This document shows positions 27,893-36,627 of a stretch of 37,096 nucleotides of DNA, piece after piece. The stretch covers positions 1 to 37,096 of the forward strand of contig JAJFIJ010000299.1 in assembly GCA_021775105.1 (NCBI GenBank), read 5' to 3'. The stretch is from Rhodospirillales bacterium. Its GTDB lineage: Bacteria; Pseudomonadota; Alphaproteobacteria; Rhodospirillales; Casp-alpha2. The notes beneath the pieces are model-generated. The model was given only the letters and a program-made list of their open reading frames with translations, did not search any database and was not told the DNA's origin. The translations under genes were made by a program, and so were the position numbers. How positions within the stretch are numbered: position 1 is the first letter of the stretch; the number at the start of each line of letters is the position of its first letter.

Positions 27893-28303
27893 TTGATCAA
27901 CGGGATTGGCGTGCTGATCGCCACCGGTTATTCAGGATATGTTATCAGCGGGGCAAGAATTCCATGGGCCGGGTTATTATCCGTTGTCATTTATGTGGCC
28001 GGATTTGTCCTGCCGCTGATCATCGAGCATCGTCGGCTGGGGGCGGGGTTCGATCGGATAGAAGCAACGTATCGCACAAACCGGCACCGTGAAATCAACC
28101 CTCCGCGAGAAGAGGTTTTTGCCCCCCGAACCACATCGGCCCAGTCATCTCCCTCTCGGGCACACCAGCGCAGAGGCACGCCGGTCAAGCTGTTTGTTGC
28201 CTGCGCGATGATCGCCACCGGGTTGCTGGGATTTGATATCATTGAACTGATCGTCAACATGCCCGCATCCGAAATGCCAAGCGACAGAATCTCCAATTTC
28301 TAG
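27893..28303 (+). CDS. Small hypothetical membrane protein downstream of prmA
   Basis: Not recognised. The open frame extends back into prmA, but convincing content begins after the prmA stop. About three hydrophobic segments can be seen: LINGIGVLIATGYSGYVI, then WAGLLSVVIYVAGFVLPLII, and near the C-terminus LFVACAMIATGLLGFDII. A basic, Ser/Pro/Arg-rich linker sits between the second and third. There is no ATG in the plausible region. Candidates are TTG 27893, GTG 27911 or the rare CTG 27878, which follows AAGGGAGA at good spacing. The start is therefore uncertain. It is convergent with the sensor kinase (32-bp gap) and co-directional with prmA. Confidence 0.55.
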   Translation: MINGIGVLIATGYSGYVISGARIPWAGLLSVVIYVAGFVLPLIIEHRRLGAGFDRIEATYRTNRHREINPPREEVFAPRTTSAQSSPSRAHQRRGTPVKLFVACAMIATGLLGFDIIELIVNMPASEMPSDRISNF

Positions 28304-28335
28304 GGGGCTTTTTGCCGCAATAAGGGAGATATACG

Positions 28336-30084
28336 CTAGCGCGTTGATACAACCGCTTCCCCTTGGTCAACAATACGCCAGGCCGGGAAATAGGCTGTAA
28401 CGGTGGTGCCAACTCCGGGCGTGCTTTCCAGCGTCATTTTTCCACCATGTTGTTCGATCAGGCTGTTACACAGCGACAGGCCAAGTCCGGTGCCCTCGTG
28501 GGTTCGGGTCATGATATCATCGACCTGACCAAAAGGTTCCAGCACTTTGGCGATATCCTCTTGCGCAATGCCGATACCTGAATCCCTGACTCTCAGGACA
28601 AACATCCCCTCGCTATCTTTTTCACAATCCAGCCAGACCGTCCCGTTGGCCGATGTAAATTTGGTAGCGTTCGACAGGAAATTGATGATGATCTGCTTAA
28701 TCCGCGTGGTGTCCGCCCGCAGCCTCGGCAGGTCGTCCGGTATATCGACAAGCAGCCGGAGGTTTTTTTGACGAATGGAATCTGTTAGCAACAGGCGGCA
28801 GGCCTCGACGACTTTGGGCAGACTGATCACACTTTCATCAAGGTTAAGCTCTCCCGCCTCAATCTTGGAAATATCCAGAATATCGCTGATAACTGTCAGC
28901 AAATGATTGGAAGATTCATGAATGTCGCCGGCATATTCGCGATATTTCCTGTTTTCCAAAGCCCCCATCATCTCGTCTTTCATGACCAGCGAGAACCCAA
29001 TAATGGCATTCAGAGGGGTGCGCAATTCATGACTCATATTCGCCAGAAACTGACTTTTTGATCGACTTGCGAATTCAGCTGTTTCTTTCGCACGGTTCAG
29101 GTCTCGCGTGCGCGCATCGACTTTTTGTTCAAGAGATGTATTCAGTTCCTGCAACGCCAGTTCTGCAGACCGGCGCTCCGCAATCTCGCGGCGCAACTCT
29201 TTGGTTCGCGCTTCGACCCGGCGCTCCAGTTCATCACGCGCTTCTTTCAGTTTCTGTTCCGCGCGCTCGCGCTGGCGGAAATGATGCTCGGTAATTTCCA
29301 TAAATTCATTGCCCGCTTTCGCCAGCATGCCAAGTTCGTCTTCGGCATGTACCGGATCAACTTTCAAACGCAGGCGTTCCGGATTGTCCGGGTCGATACG
29401 ACTGAAAGAGTCGGCCAGCCGGGTCAGGGGTTGAGTCAGCAAGATATAGAACACGGCAAAATAGAGGATCACCAGAATCAGTGGAAGAATGATTCCGGCA
29501 GCGACGAGGAACGTGGAGCGCTTGTAGAATCCGGCAAAGGCGGTATCCATATCGATATCAACGGTCAGTTTGCCGGGAGACTGGTCAGAGGTTTCGTACG
29601 GTCTCAACAGCACTGAAAACTCACGGATATCTTCCATGATCGAACGTGAAATCCATCGGGTCGAACTTTCACGTTGTGACTGCACTTCCTGCGCCAGGAT
29701 CATTGACGAGTCATCATCAACCTGGGCATTGATGATGAACTCATATTCCATCAGCCCCTGAACCACTTCATCGGCCAGCTCTTCATCAAGCAAATGAACG
29801 GAACGTTCAGCGGTCGTCGCACTGACTTTAAGAATACGTTCTATTTCTGCTTCAAATTCAACGAGCTGGTTGGAAAAATCGTGATAGACTTGTGCGGAGC
29901 TCAATCCGACGCCAAGAATAAAGGCGATGATCACCCCCGTTCTGGCCAGCTTGAATGATAACCGCTTGTGCAATCCGGCCTTATAGAACGTTGGGTGCAT
30001 ATCAACAGGCGCGACGACAGAGGCGGAGGATTCCGGCATCTCTGCAGGTTTGGACTGCTCGGGTGACCTATTTCCCAAAACCAT
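28336..30084 (-). CDS. Membrane sensor histidine kinase
   Basis: Two-component sensor of 582 residues. A variable cytoplasmic leader (1-45) is followed by membrane helix 1 (about 48-66), a periplasmic sensing domain (about 67-190), helix 2 (about 191-216), HAMP (about 214-270) and a long charged coiled coil (about 270-345). HisKA has [20 protein letters not shown] (H352). HATPase_c has N-box [12 protein letters not shown]1 RDSGIGI and G2 GTGLGLSLC. The dimerisation segment [31 protein letters not shown] is of the PleC/DivJ-like kind frequent in alphaproteobacteria. No response regulator is adjacent. It lies 144 bp downstream of the mechanosensitive channel gene on the same strand. Confidence 0.92.
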   Translation of the reverse strand: MVLGNRSPEQSKPAEMPESSASVVAPVDMHPTFYKAGLHKRLSFKLARTGVIIAFILGVGLSSAQVYHDFSNQLVEFEAEIERILKVSATTAERSVHLLDEELADEVVQGLMEYEFIINAQVDDDSSMILAQEVQSQRESSTRWISRSIMEDIREFSVLLRPYETSDQSPGKLTVDIDMDTAFAGFYKRSTFLVAAGIILPLILVILYFAVFYILLTQPLTRLADSFSRIDPDNPERLRLKVDPVHAEDELGMLAKAGNEFMEITEHHFRQRERAEQKLKEARDELERRVEARTKELRREIAERRSAELALQELNTSLEQKVDARTRDLNRAKETAEFASRSKSQFLANMSHELRTPLNAIIGFSLVMKDEMMGALENRKYREYAGDIHESSNHLLTVISDILDISKIEAGELNLDESVISLPKVVEACRLLLTDSIRQKNLRLLVDIPDDLPRLRADTTRIKQIIINFLSNATKFTSANGTVWLDCEKDSEGMFVLRVRDSGIGIAQEDIAKVLEPFGQVDDIMTRTHEGTGLGLSLCNSLIEQHGGKMTLESTPGVGTTVTAYFPAWRIVDQGEAVVSTR

Positions 30085-30228
30085 ACGTTGCCTAATACCT
30101 GTTTACAGAACCCCATCTGGAATTACCGTATCGCACTTTGTCTGAATTTGCGATTCTTCCGGACCTGATCCCTCATGGCGTATTATATTTTAATCTGTCT
30201 TATCAAAAGGTTATCAGAGCGAAAACAA

Positions 30229-32199
30229 TCAACTGTCGTTTTCTTCCACTGACAGATTTAGCGCCTCTCTGATCCGGACAATCATTTCCTCTTCTGGCTC
30301 CTCGACCTCACCATCCGCCGCACTGACGGCAATGCAGATACCAAGAATAAGTTCGGATGAGGCTTTGTCGCTGGCCACCTGACGGATTGACAGCAATGCC
30401 GTCTCGATCCCCTTTTCCCGATCTTCGCTGACGCCATCACAGAACTCATCAAACCGGTCCAGTCCCTTGCCGGTATCCACATGCCGCAAAAGATCAAGTT
30501 CATCAAAGGTCGAGATAACCTGCGCACGTTCCTCGTCTTCGACAATTCCATCGGCGATGGCGACCAGCGCCGTCGCCGCCATGGCAGCTTCCATAACTGT
30601 TTCATGAGTTGCCGTATCGGAACTGCCAAACAGGCTTTTCAGTTTGCCGGCCAGGAAAAATTCTCCGATTTTGCCACTCAACCCAGACATAATTTTCTGT
30701 TTTCGGCGGAGCTGCGCTTTGTGTTCCATATCCACGGCATGCGCTTTACGGCGACGTTCATATTCCGCGTCACGGTCTGAAATCAGGGTTTCAATCCGCT
30801 TTCTGAGTTCCGGGTTTTTATCCAGCACCGGTTCCAGATCGGCCAACTTCAACTCAAAGGTGACGGAAAACCACAGCCCCTGTACCGATGATCCGCGCCG
30901 ACTTCCATTGAACAGGCTGGACACACCAAAAACATCCCCCGGCTCCAACTCAAGAGCTATGAAGTCAGAATAACCTTCATGAGGCAGAACAATGCCGACC
31001 CGCCCTTCACCAAGCACGAACATCGATCCGCCTGCATCGCCACATTTCAGCGTCATATCCGGCGGTGCGATCTCATGGCGTTCGGCGACTGCCGCCAGTG
31101 ATTCCAGATCTTCGCCCGACACGCCTTCGAACAATGGTGAGCGGCTGAGCGCAGTGCCGGCCCCACCTCTGGTTTCCAGAACCTTATGACGGGACGGCCA
31201 GCCAAACTGGTCAAACCGGCTGCCCGGTCCGAATTCCCGGTGCATGATACCCGCCTGAATGTCGTGTTTCTTGAAGGCTGCCCATACCGCCTGCATGGCT
31301 TCATCCTTGGCGACGAAGCGATCTTCAAATTTGGCGAAAAAATAAAGTACGCCGTATTCGATCCCCCCTTCGCTGGTTCCCTTTACAAACACATTGGCGG
31401 TCGGATCACGCAGAATAAACCGTGATTCACGGAGCATTTCCCTAACCGCCCGGGTGACCAGATCTGGTGGTGAGGAAAATTCAGCCGTGAAATCCAGTTG
31501 TCCCCGAACCCGCCGCGCCGGACGCGAAATATTGGAAAATTCGGAACTGGCGACGGCACTGTTGGGATAGATGACTGTCGCATCCGACACATATTCATAA
31601 AGCGACACTGAACGCCAGTTGACGTCGTCGACCCGCCCGACAACGCCATCGATTTCAATTGTGTCGCCTCTTTTGAAACTTCTCGACAGGTTCAGGGAAA
31701 TGCCCGCGAACAATTCACCCAAAGTGCTCTGCGCTGAATATCCAATGATGAAAGCGGCAGCCCCGGATGTCGCGGCGATAGCAGTGATCGGTTCGCCGTA
31801 AACGAAGTGCAACACTACCATAATGGCGATCAGATAGATAAAGGCGGCAACAAAGTCGGTCAGTAATCGCGGCACCGTTGACTCGCCGCGTTCAGCCAGA
31901 ATCCCGTCCCAAACGACGACTTTCAAAACAGCGTTGCATAAAAATGCCAGCGACAGCCACCAGAGCGTCGCGATCACACGGCCAACATCCTCTGCGAACG
32001 CCGAGAGAGAAAACCATTCGAGAATGTAGTGATCGAAACCAAAGGTCAGCGAAAAAAAGACCAGCATCTGCAAGGCGAACACGATGCGGTTATTGTATTT
32101 CCCGGCGATCCAGCGAACGGTTGTTACGAATACAATAGCCGCACTCCCCAGCACAGCCATCATGCCGAGAACCTGAAAAAAGTTTCCCGCTGTTTCCAT
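30229..32199 (-). CDS. Mechanosensitive channel (MscS) fused to cyclic-nucleotide-binding-like and TerB-like domains
   Basis: Multidomain inner-membrane channel of 656 residues. About four to five helices lie in residues 8-155. The MscS pore and beta domain cover about 130-330, with pore segment SGAAAFIIGYSAQSTLGELFAGISL and beta segment FKRGDTIEIDGVVGRVDDVNWRSV. A CNB-like domain follows (about 353-470): SPLFEGVSGEDLESLAA, GSMFVLGEGRVGIV, LELEPGDVFGVSSLFNGSRR. Its phosphate-binding cassette is not fully canonical, so nucleotide binding is uncertain. A charged linker (475-505) leads to a TerB-like helical domain (about 535-650) with two acidic loops, ADGIVEDEE (550s) and ADGEVEEPEEE (630s), that could bind metal. 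Probably an osmotic safety valve gated by extra intracellular signals. Confidence 0.9.
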   Translation of the reverse strand: METAGNFFQVLGMMAVLGSAAIVFVTTVRWIAGKYNNRIVFALQMLVFFSLTFGFDHYILEWFSLSAFAEDVGRVIATLWWLSLAFLCNAVLKVVVWDGILAERGESTVPRLLTDFVAAFIYLIAIMVVLHFVYGEPITAIAATSGAAAFIIGYSAQSTLGELFAGISLNLSRSFKRGDTIEIDGVVGRVDDVNWRSVSLYEYVSDATVIYPNSAVASSEFSNISRPARRVRGQLDFTAEFSSPPDLVTRAVREMLRESRFILRDPTANVFVKGTSEGGIEYGVLYFFAKFEDRFVAKDEAMQAVWAAFKKHDIQAGIMHREFGPGSRFDQFGWPSRHKVLETRGGAGTALSRSPLFEGVSGEDLESLAAVAERHEIAPPDMTLKCGDAGGSMFVLGEGRVGIVLPHEGYSDFIALELEPGDVFGVSSLFNGSRRGSSVQGLWFSVTFELKLADLEPVLDKNPELRKRIETLISDRDAEYERRRKAHAVDMEHKAQLRRKQKIMSGLSGKIGEFFLAGKLKSLFGSSDTATHETVMEAAMAATALVAIADGIVEDEERAQVISTFDELDLLRHVDTGKGLDRFDEFCDGVSEDREKGIETALLSIRQVASDKASSELILGICIAVSAADGEVEEPEEEMIVRIREALNLSVEENDS

Positions 32200-32334
32200 C
32201 TTGTTGTCCTAAACCAGCATTCCCCATAATTATAGCGCCCTAAAATGGACCAGAGGCTGGAATCTGTCTAGCGATTCTGTATGTCAAAATATTTTCGGGC
32301 AGGTCTCTTTTTCGTGTAATACCAACGCCTTGCC

Positions 32335-32616
32335 CTAAACCCAGCGAAACACCGCATACCCGAAGATGAGAGAAATGATCAACCCGCCCCAAAGCGGGGT
32401 GCCGAACAATCCCAGCCAGCCAAGGTGGATAAAGGCGCTGCCCAGGATCGTAATAAAAAGCCGGTCGCCGCGTGTTGTATCAAGGGTCAGAATACCGTGC
32501 CGCGGGGCACCGCCGGGACGACGCCATTCAAGAAAGCCTATGCAACTGATGGCACTGAAGATAAAGATAAAAAACGCCGCCGTCGGCCATGTCCAGGCCA
32601 TCCAGGATAAACCCAT
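32335..32616 (-). CDS. DUF2160 small membrane protein of the glycerol ABC locus
   Basis: Protein of 93 residues with about three hydrophobic segments (10-28, 52-70 and 72-90). A conserved soluble piece GFLEWRRPGGAPRHGILTLDTTRGDR lies between the first two. The GGAPRHGILTLDTTRGDRLFI pattern is the mark of the DUF2160 family, found with glycerol ABC transporters and corresponding to GlpU of Rhizobium. GGAGGAG lies just before the ATG. Its role in transport is unknown. It is the last gene of the ABC operon, 14 bp after the second permease. Confidence 0.88.
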   Translation of the reverse strand: MGLSWMAWTWPTAAFFIFIFSAISCIGFLEWRRPGGAPRHGILTLDTTRGDRLFITILGSAFIHLGWLGLFGTPLWGGLIISLIFGYAVFRWV

Positions 32617-32630
32617 ATCTGCTCCTCCTG

Positions 32631-33428
32631 TTACACACGACCAAGGGCAAAACCCTTGGCAATGTAGTTGCGGACAAAATAAATCACAAAGGCACCCGGA
32701 ATAATCGTCAGCGTACCGGCGGCCGCCAGCAGGCCCAGTTCATACCCGGATGTGCTGGCCGTCCGCGTCATCACCGCAGCGATCGGCTTGGCGGCAACGG
32801 ACGTCAGTGTTTTCGCCAACAGCAATTCGACCCAGGAAAACATGAAAGTGAAAAAGCAGGCAACACCGATGCCCGCCGCAATCGTCGGTATGAAGATCCG
32901 GACAAAGAACCGCCCGAACGAATACCCATCCACATAGGCCGTCTCATCCAGCTCTTTCGGGACACCGGACATGAACCCTTCCAGAATCCATACCGCCAGC
33001 GGAATATTGAACAGGCAATGCGCGAGGGCCACGGCCAATGGCGTATCGAACAGATTGACGGCGGAATACAGCTGGAAGAAGGGCAGGGCAAAAACCGCTG
33101 GCGGTGCCATGCGGTTGGTTAGCAGCCAGAAAAACAGATGTTTGTCACCAAGAAACCGGTAGCGCGAGAACGCATAGGCCGCAGGTAACGCAACACTGAC
33201 GGAAATCACCGTGTTGATGCCGACGTAGGTCAGGGAATTCAAGTAACCGGTATACCAGGTGGGGTCGGTAAAAATCGTGATGTAGTTATCCAGTGTAAAT
33301 TCATGCGGCCAAAGCGAAAACGTGCCAAGAATTTCATTGGTCGTTTTGAATGACATGTTGATCAGCCAATAGATGGGCAGCATCAAAAAGAAAATATAGA
33401 GGATAGGGACGATGGCAGATCTTTTCAT
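32631..33428 (-). CDS. glpQ: ABC sugar/glycerol-type permease (GlpQ-like)
   Basis: MalG-type inner-membrane permease of 265 residues with six expected helices. The EAA loop is KELDETAYVDGYSFGRFFVRIFIPTIAAG near residue 165. The start is ATG 33428, with GAGGACC upstream; it shares one base with the stop of the preceding permease (TGATG). A start at 33470 would lie inside that gene. Together with the neighbouring permease and the two ATPases it forms the membrane part of the glycerol-type importer. The symbol follows the rhizobial glpSTPQUV naming by similarity and context. Confidence 0.85.
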   Translation of the reverse strand: MKRSAIVPILYIFFLMLPIYWLINMSFKTTNEILGTFSLWPHEFTLDNYITIFTDPTWYTGYLNSLTYVGINTVISVSVALPAAYAFSRYRFLGDKHLFFWLLTNRMAPPAVFALPFFQLYSAVNLFDTPLAVALAHCLFNIPLAVWILEGFMSGVPKELDETAYVDGYSFGRFFVRIFIPTIAAGIGVACFFTFMFSWVELLLAKTLTSVAAKPIAAVMTRTASTSGYELGLLAAAGTLTIIPGAFVIYFVRNYIAKGFALGRV

Positions 33429-34294
33429 CACTGGTCCTCGTTTTTCATCATCAGGGTATAAAACACCCAACTGACCAGCAGAACGATCAGGAAATAAATC
33501 AGCGACATGGCGGCAGCTGGCCCAAGATCAAACTGTCCAAGCGCCACCTTGACCAGATCAATCGACAGGAAGGTCGTCGCATTCCCCGGTCCGCCACCGG
33601 TCAGCACGAAGGGTTCTGTGTAGATCATGAAGCTGTCCATGAAACGCAACAGAATGGCGATGGTCAGGACCCGCTTCATTTTCGGCAACTGGATGTAGCG
33701 GAATACCGCCCACGGTCTGGCACCATCAATTTTTGCGGCCTGATAATAGGCATCGGGAATCGAGTTCAGCCCCGCATACGCCAGCAGCACAACCAGTGAC
33801 GTCCAGTGCCAGACATCCATCAAAATCGTTGTAAACCATGCTGCCATCGGTTGGCGGGTAAAGTTGTAATCGATCCCCAGGGCATTGATCGTGTGGCCGA
33901 GCAGGCCGATATCCGGCAGGGCAAAAATATTCCACATGGCGCCAACCACATTCCACGGAATCAGCAGCGGCATTGCCATCAGCACCAGACAAACCGACAC
34001 CCACGGTCCTTTCTTCGGCATGGTCAGCGCAATTGCGATACCCAACGGCACCTCGATGGCCAGAATAATACTGGTAAATATCAGTTGTCGCCCAAGCGAG
34101 GCATGGAAGCGTTCCGAATTCAGAACCGCTTCGAACCATTTGACACCTTCAAAAAAGAACACGTTGTTGCCGAACGTTTCCTGCACCGAATAATTAACCA
34201 CCGTCATCAGCGGGATCACGGCATTGAAGGCAACCAGCACAACAACCGGAAGAACAAAGAACCAGGCTTTCTGGTTTGTTGTTTTGTTATCCAT
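33428..34294 (-). CDS. glpP: ABC sugar/glycerol-type permease (GlpP-like)
   Basis: MalF-type inner-membrane permease of 288 residues with six main helices. The EAA loop is IPDAYYQAAKIDGARPWAVFRYIQLPKMKRV near residue 190. The start is ATG 34294 because GGAGG stands 5 nt upstream; an ATG 11 codons earlier lies deeper in the ATPase gene. It overlaps the end of the second ATPase by 8 bp and touches the next permease by 1 bp, so all are translationally coupled. Product of a glycerol-type ABC operon by context. Confidence 0.85.
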   Translation of the reverse strand: MDNKTTNQKAWFFVLPVVVLVAFNAVIPLMTVVNYSVQETFGNNVFFFEGVKWFEAVLNSERFHASLGRQLIFTSIILAIEVPLGIAIALTMPKKGPWVSVCLVLMAMPLLIPWNVVGAMWNIFALPDIGLLGHTINALGIDYNFTRQPMAAWFTTILMDVWHWTSLVVLLAYAGLNSIPDAYYQAAKIDGARPWAVFRYIQLPKMKRVLTIAILLRFMDSFMIYTEPFVLTGGGPGNATTFLSIDLVKVALGQFDLGPAAAMSLIYFLIVLLVSWVFYTLMMKNEDQ

Positions 34295-35369
34295 GTGAAC
34301 CTCCGGAAACCATCCAGTCGTTGGCATAAACCTGCGTATGATCGGGATCGAATTTCAAAAATGCGCTGTCCGACGGAACATGCCCGCCATCCGCCACCAG
34401 CAGTTTGATGACATCATCGCCATGGCGCGCTTCAACAATGCTGAAGCGACCGGCATCACTGACTTTCTCGACCCTGACAGGAACCCCCTGATCGGCAAAG
34501 TTGATGAATTCCGGGCGGATGCCGATTTCAAGACGCGCAGTGGTATCATCGTTGCGAACGTCATTTGTCATTTCAATGGCGGTGCCGTCATAAACCGGTT
34601 TGCCCTGATCGAGCGTACAGCCGAGAACATTCATCCCCGGTGAGCCAATAAAATGGCCAACGAAAGTATGTTGCGGGCGCTCGAACAGTTCGACCGGAGT
34701 GCCGATCTGAACCACTTCACCTTCCTGCATGACGACAACCTGATCGGCGAAGGTCAGGGCTTCGGTCTGATCATGGGTGACATAAATCATGGTTGTACCA
34801 ATTTGCTGATGCAGCTCCTTCAGCTTCGAGCGCAAGACCCATTTCAAATGCGGATCGATAACCGTCAACGGCTCATCAAACATGATCACGTTGACGTCTG
34901 ACCTGACCAGACCGCGCCCCAGTGAAATTTTCTGTTTGCCGTCCGCCGTCAGTCCGGCGGCCCGCGTCATCAGGGTTTCGCCAAGATCAAGCATATCGGC
35001 AATTTCGCGAACCTTTTTGTCGATGTCCGGTTCGGCGAGGCCCCTGTTACGCAACGGAAAAGCAAGATTGTCGTAAACCGTCATGGTGTCATAAACGACG
35101 GGGAACTGGAAAACCTGAGCAATATTGCGGTGATCGGCAGGCAGATGGGAGACTTCCTCGTCACCAAACCAGACTTCACCCTGGGTTGGCGTCAGAAGGC
35201 CGGAAATAATGTTGAGCAACGTCGTCTTGCCGCAGCCCGACGGTCCGAGAAGCGCATAGGCTCCGCCATCGGACCAGTCGACACTCATCTCCTTCAAGGC
35301 CCAGTCAATATCGTTGACCGGGTTTTCCAGATAGCTGTGACGGAGGTTTTTCAGGCTGATTTTTGACAT
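34287..35369 (-). CDS. glpT: ABC ATPase with degenerate signature motif (GlpT-like)
   Basis: ATPase subunit of the glycerol-type importer, 360 residues. Walker A GPSGCGKTT (42-50), Q88 in the Q-loop VFQFP, Walker B VIMFDEP with E166, and H199 in YVTHDQTEAL are canonical. The signature, normally LSGGQ, reads LTADGKQKISLGRGL (140-154). A TOBE-like regulatory domain (about 240-355) follows, with IGIRPEFINFAD. The start at 35369 has AGGGATTAAC upstream. This protein supplies a good ATP-binding half but a poor signature half; compare the partner ATPase. The name is from rhizobial glpSTPQUV by similarity and has nothing to do with the glycerol-3-phosphate antiporter GlpT. Confidence 0.85.
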   Translation of the reverse strand: MSKISLKNLRHSYLENPVNDIDWALKEMSVDWSDGGAYALLGPSGCGKTTLLNIISGLLTPTQGEVWFGDEEVSHLPADHRNIAQVFQFPVVYDTMTVYDNLAFPLRNRGLAEPDIDKKVREIADMLDLGETLMTRAAGLTADGKQKISLGRGLVRSDVNVIMFDEPLTVIDPHLKWVLRSKLKELHQQIGTTMIYVTHDQTEALTFADQVVVMQEGEVVQIGTPVELFERPQHTFVGHFIGSPGMNVLGCTLDQGKPVYDGTAIEMTNDVRNDDTTARLEIGIRPEFINFADQGVPVRVEKVSDAGRFSIVEARHGDDVIKLLVADGGHVPSDSAFLKFDPDHTQVYANDWMVSGGSHG

Positions 35370-35379
35370 TGTTAATCCC

Positions 35380-36441
35380 TCACGCCGCCATAAGCTGATC
35401 GTCTTCGCCAAAATACAGACATTGGCTGGTATCAAGATAGAACGCCGTCATCTTGCCGAGCTCAATGGCATGAATACCCTGGGTCTGCGCCACCCAGGGC
35501 TGTCCATCCAGATCAAACCTGACGACACTTTCCGATCCGCTGAGTTCAGCGACCAATACCCGACCGTCAAGTTTGACGCTGTTTCCAGACATCGCATCCA
35601 GCGTCACAAAGTGCGGGCGTACAGCCATCCGGTAGATACCATCGGAAAGACCCGTCCCGTCGGCGGGCCAGCTGACCTGATCGTTGAGCACGAACCGCCC
35701 GCTGATCAGCTTGACCTCGGCAGCATTGATCGGCGGATCGGAGAACACCTGAGCTGTTAGCAGATCAATCGGACGGCGGTAGACATCTGCGGTTTGACCG
35801 AACTGGGTGATGTGTCCTTCATGCAACGTTGCGCTATGGCCACCCAGCAACAGGGCTTCGGTCGGTTCCGTTGTCGCATAGACCACTGTGCAGCCGCGAT
35901 CCTGAAACAGTCTGGGCAGCTCGTCGCGCAGTTCTTCGCGGAGTTTGTAATCAAGATTGGCCAACGGCTCATCAAGCAAAACCAGATCGGCATCCTTGAC
36001 CAGAGCGCGGGCCAGCGCCGTACGTTGCTGCTGACCGCCGGACAACTCACTCGGTTTGCGGCCCAGCATCGGCACCAGTTTCAGCAATTCGGCGACACGC
36101 CCGACACGCTCGTTTATTTCTTTTCGAGAAAATCCGCCAACACGGAGCGGTGAGGCGATATTATCAAATACGGAAAAATGCGGATAGTTGATGAATTGCT
36201 GGTGGACAAAAGACACATTGCGCTTCTGCACCGGAACGCCGGTGACGTTTTTGCCGTTGAACCAGACTTCACCCGATGTCGGAACCTCAAGTCCCGCCAT
36301 CAGTTGCATCAGGGTTGTTTTTCCGGCCAACGTCGTGCCCAGCAAGATATTGAACTGATTGTCGACCAGTTCTACGCTGGTGTCATATATGTGGGTGTCC
36401 ACCCCTACTCTTTTGACAACGTTTTTCAGTATTAGCGTCAT
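35380..36441 (-). CDS. glpS: ABC ATPase with substituted H-loop (GlpS-like)
   Basis: First ATPase of the glycerol-type importer, 353 residues. Walker A is GTTLAGKTT (35-43), the Q-loop VHQQFINYP is present, the signature [15 protein letters not shown] (133-147) is canonical and Walker B is LVLLDEPLANLD with E158. The H-loop, normally THD, reads ATTEPTEAL, so the switch histidine appears replaced by T191. A TOBE-like C-terminal domain follows (about 235-350, MAVRPHFVTLD). The start at 36441 gives MTLILKNVVKR, a usual ATPase beginning; an upstream start at 36510 adds unrelated residues. It lies 10 bp before the second ATPase. Confidence 0.85.
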   Translation of the reverse strand: MTLILKNVVKRVGVDTHIYDTSVELVDNQFNILLGTTLAGKTTLMQLMAGLEVPTSGEVWFNGKNVTGVPVQKRNVSFVHQQFINYPHFSVFDNIASPLRVGGFSRKEINERVGRVAELLKLVPMLGRKPSELSGGQQQRTALARALVKDADLVLLDEPLANLDYKLREELRDELPRLFQDRGCTVVYATTEPTEALLLGGHSATLHEGHITQFGQTADVYRRPIDLLTAQVFSDPPINAAEVKLISGRFVLNDQVSWPADGTGLSDGIYRMAVRPHFVTLDAMSGNSVKLDGRVLVAELSGSESVVRFDLDGQPWVAQTQGIHAIELGKMTAFYLDTSQCLYFGEDDQLMAA

Positions 36442-36566
36442 TCTCGGTGGCCCTACAGTTCGACACAATGGCCCGCCTGCGCAGTCCAGCCCAATGCGGC
36501 TCACTGGCAACAGGGAAACAATACAACAATACGTTCAACGATATGAATTATTTGATATCGGTGAGT

Positions 36567-36595
36567 ATGCCAGGGAGCGCATTGCTCCCCGGCAT
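36567..36595 (-). other. Intercistronic stem-loop in the glycerol ABC operon (distal)
   Basis: ATGCC/GGCAT plus GGGAGC/GCTCCC form an 11-bp stem with one mismatch and a 5-nt loop. No T-run follows on the minus strand, so it is more likely an mRNA-stabilising or attenuating structure than a terminator. Confidence 0.55.
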
Positions 36596-36605
36596 CTCTG
36601 TTTTG

Positions 36606-36625
36606 GCAGCCTTTTACAAGGCCGC
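36606..36625 (-). other. Intercistronic stem-loop in the glycerol ABC operon (proximal)
   Basis: On the minus strand GCGGCCTT-GTAA-AAGGCTGC forms an 8-bp stem (one G-U pair) with a tetraloop, starting 2 bp after the binding-protein stop. A tandem second stem-loop follows 10 bp later. Such structures often protect the binding-protein mRNA. Confidence 0.55.
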
Positions 36626-36627
36626 TA

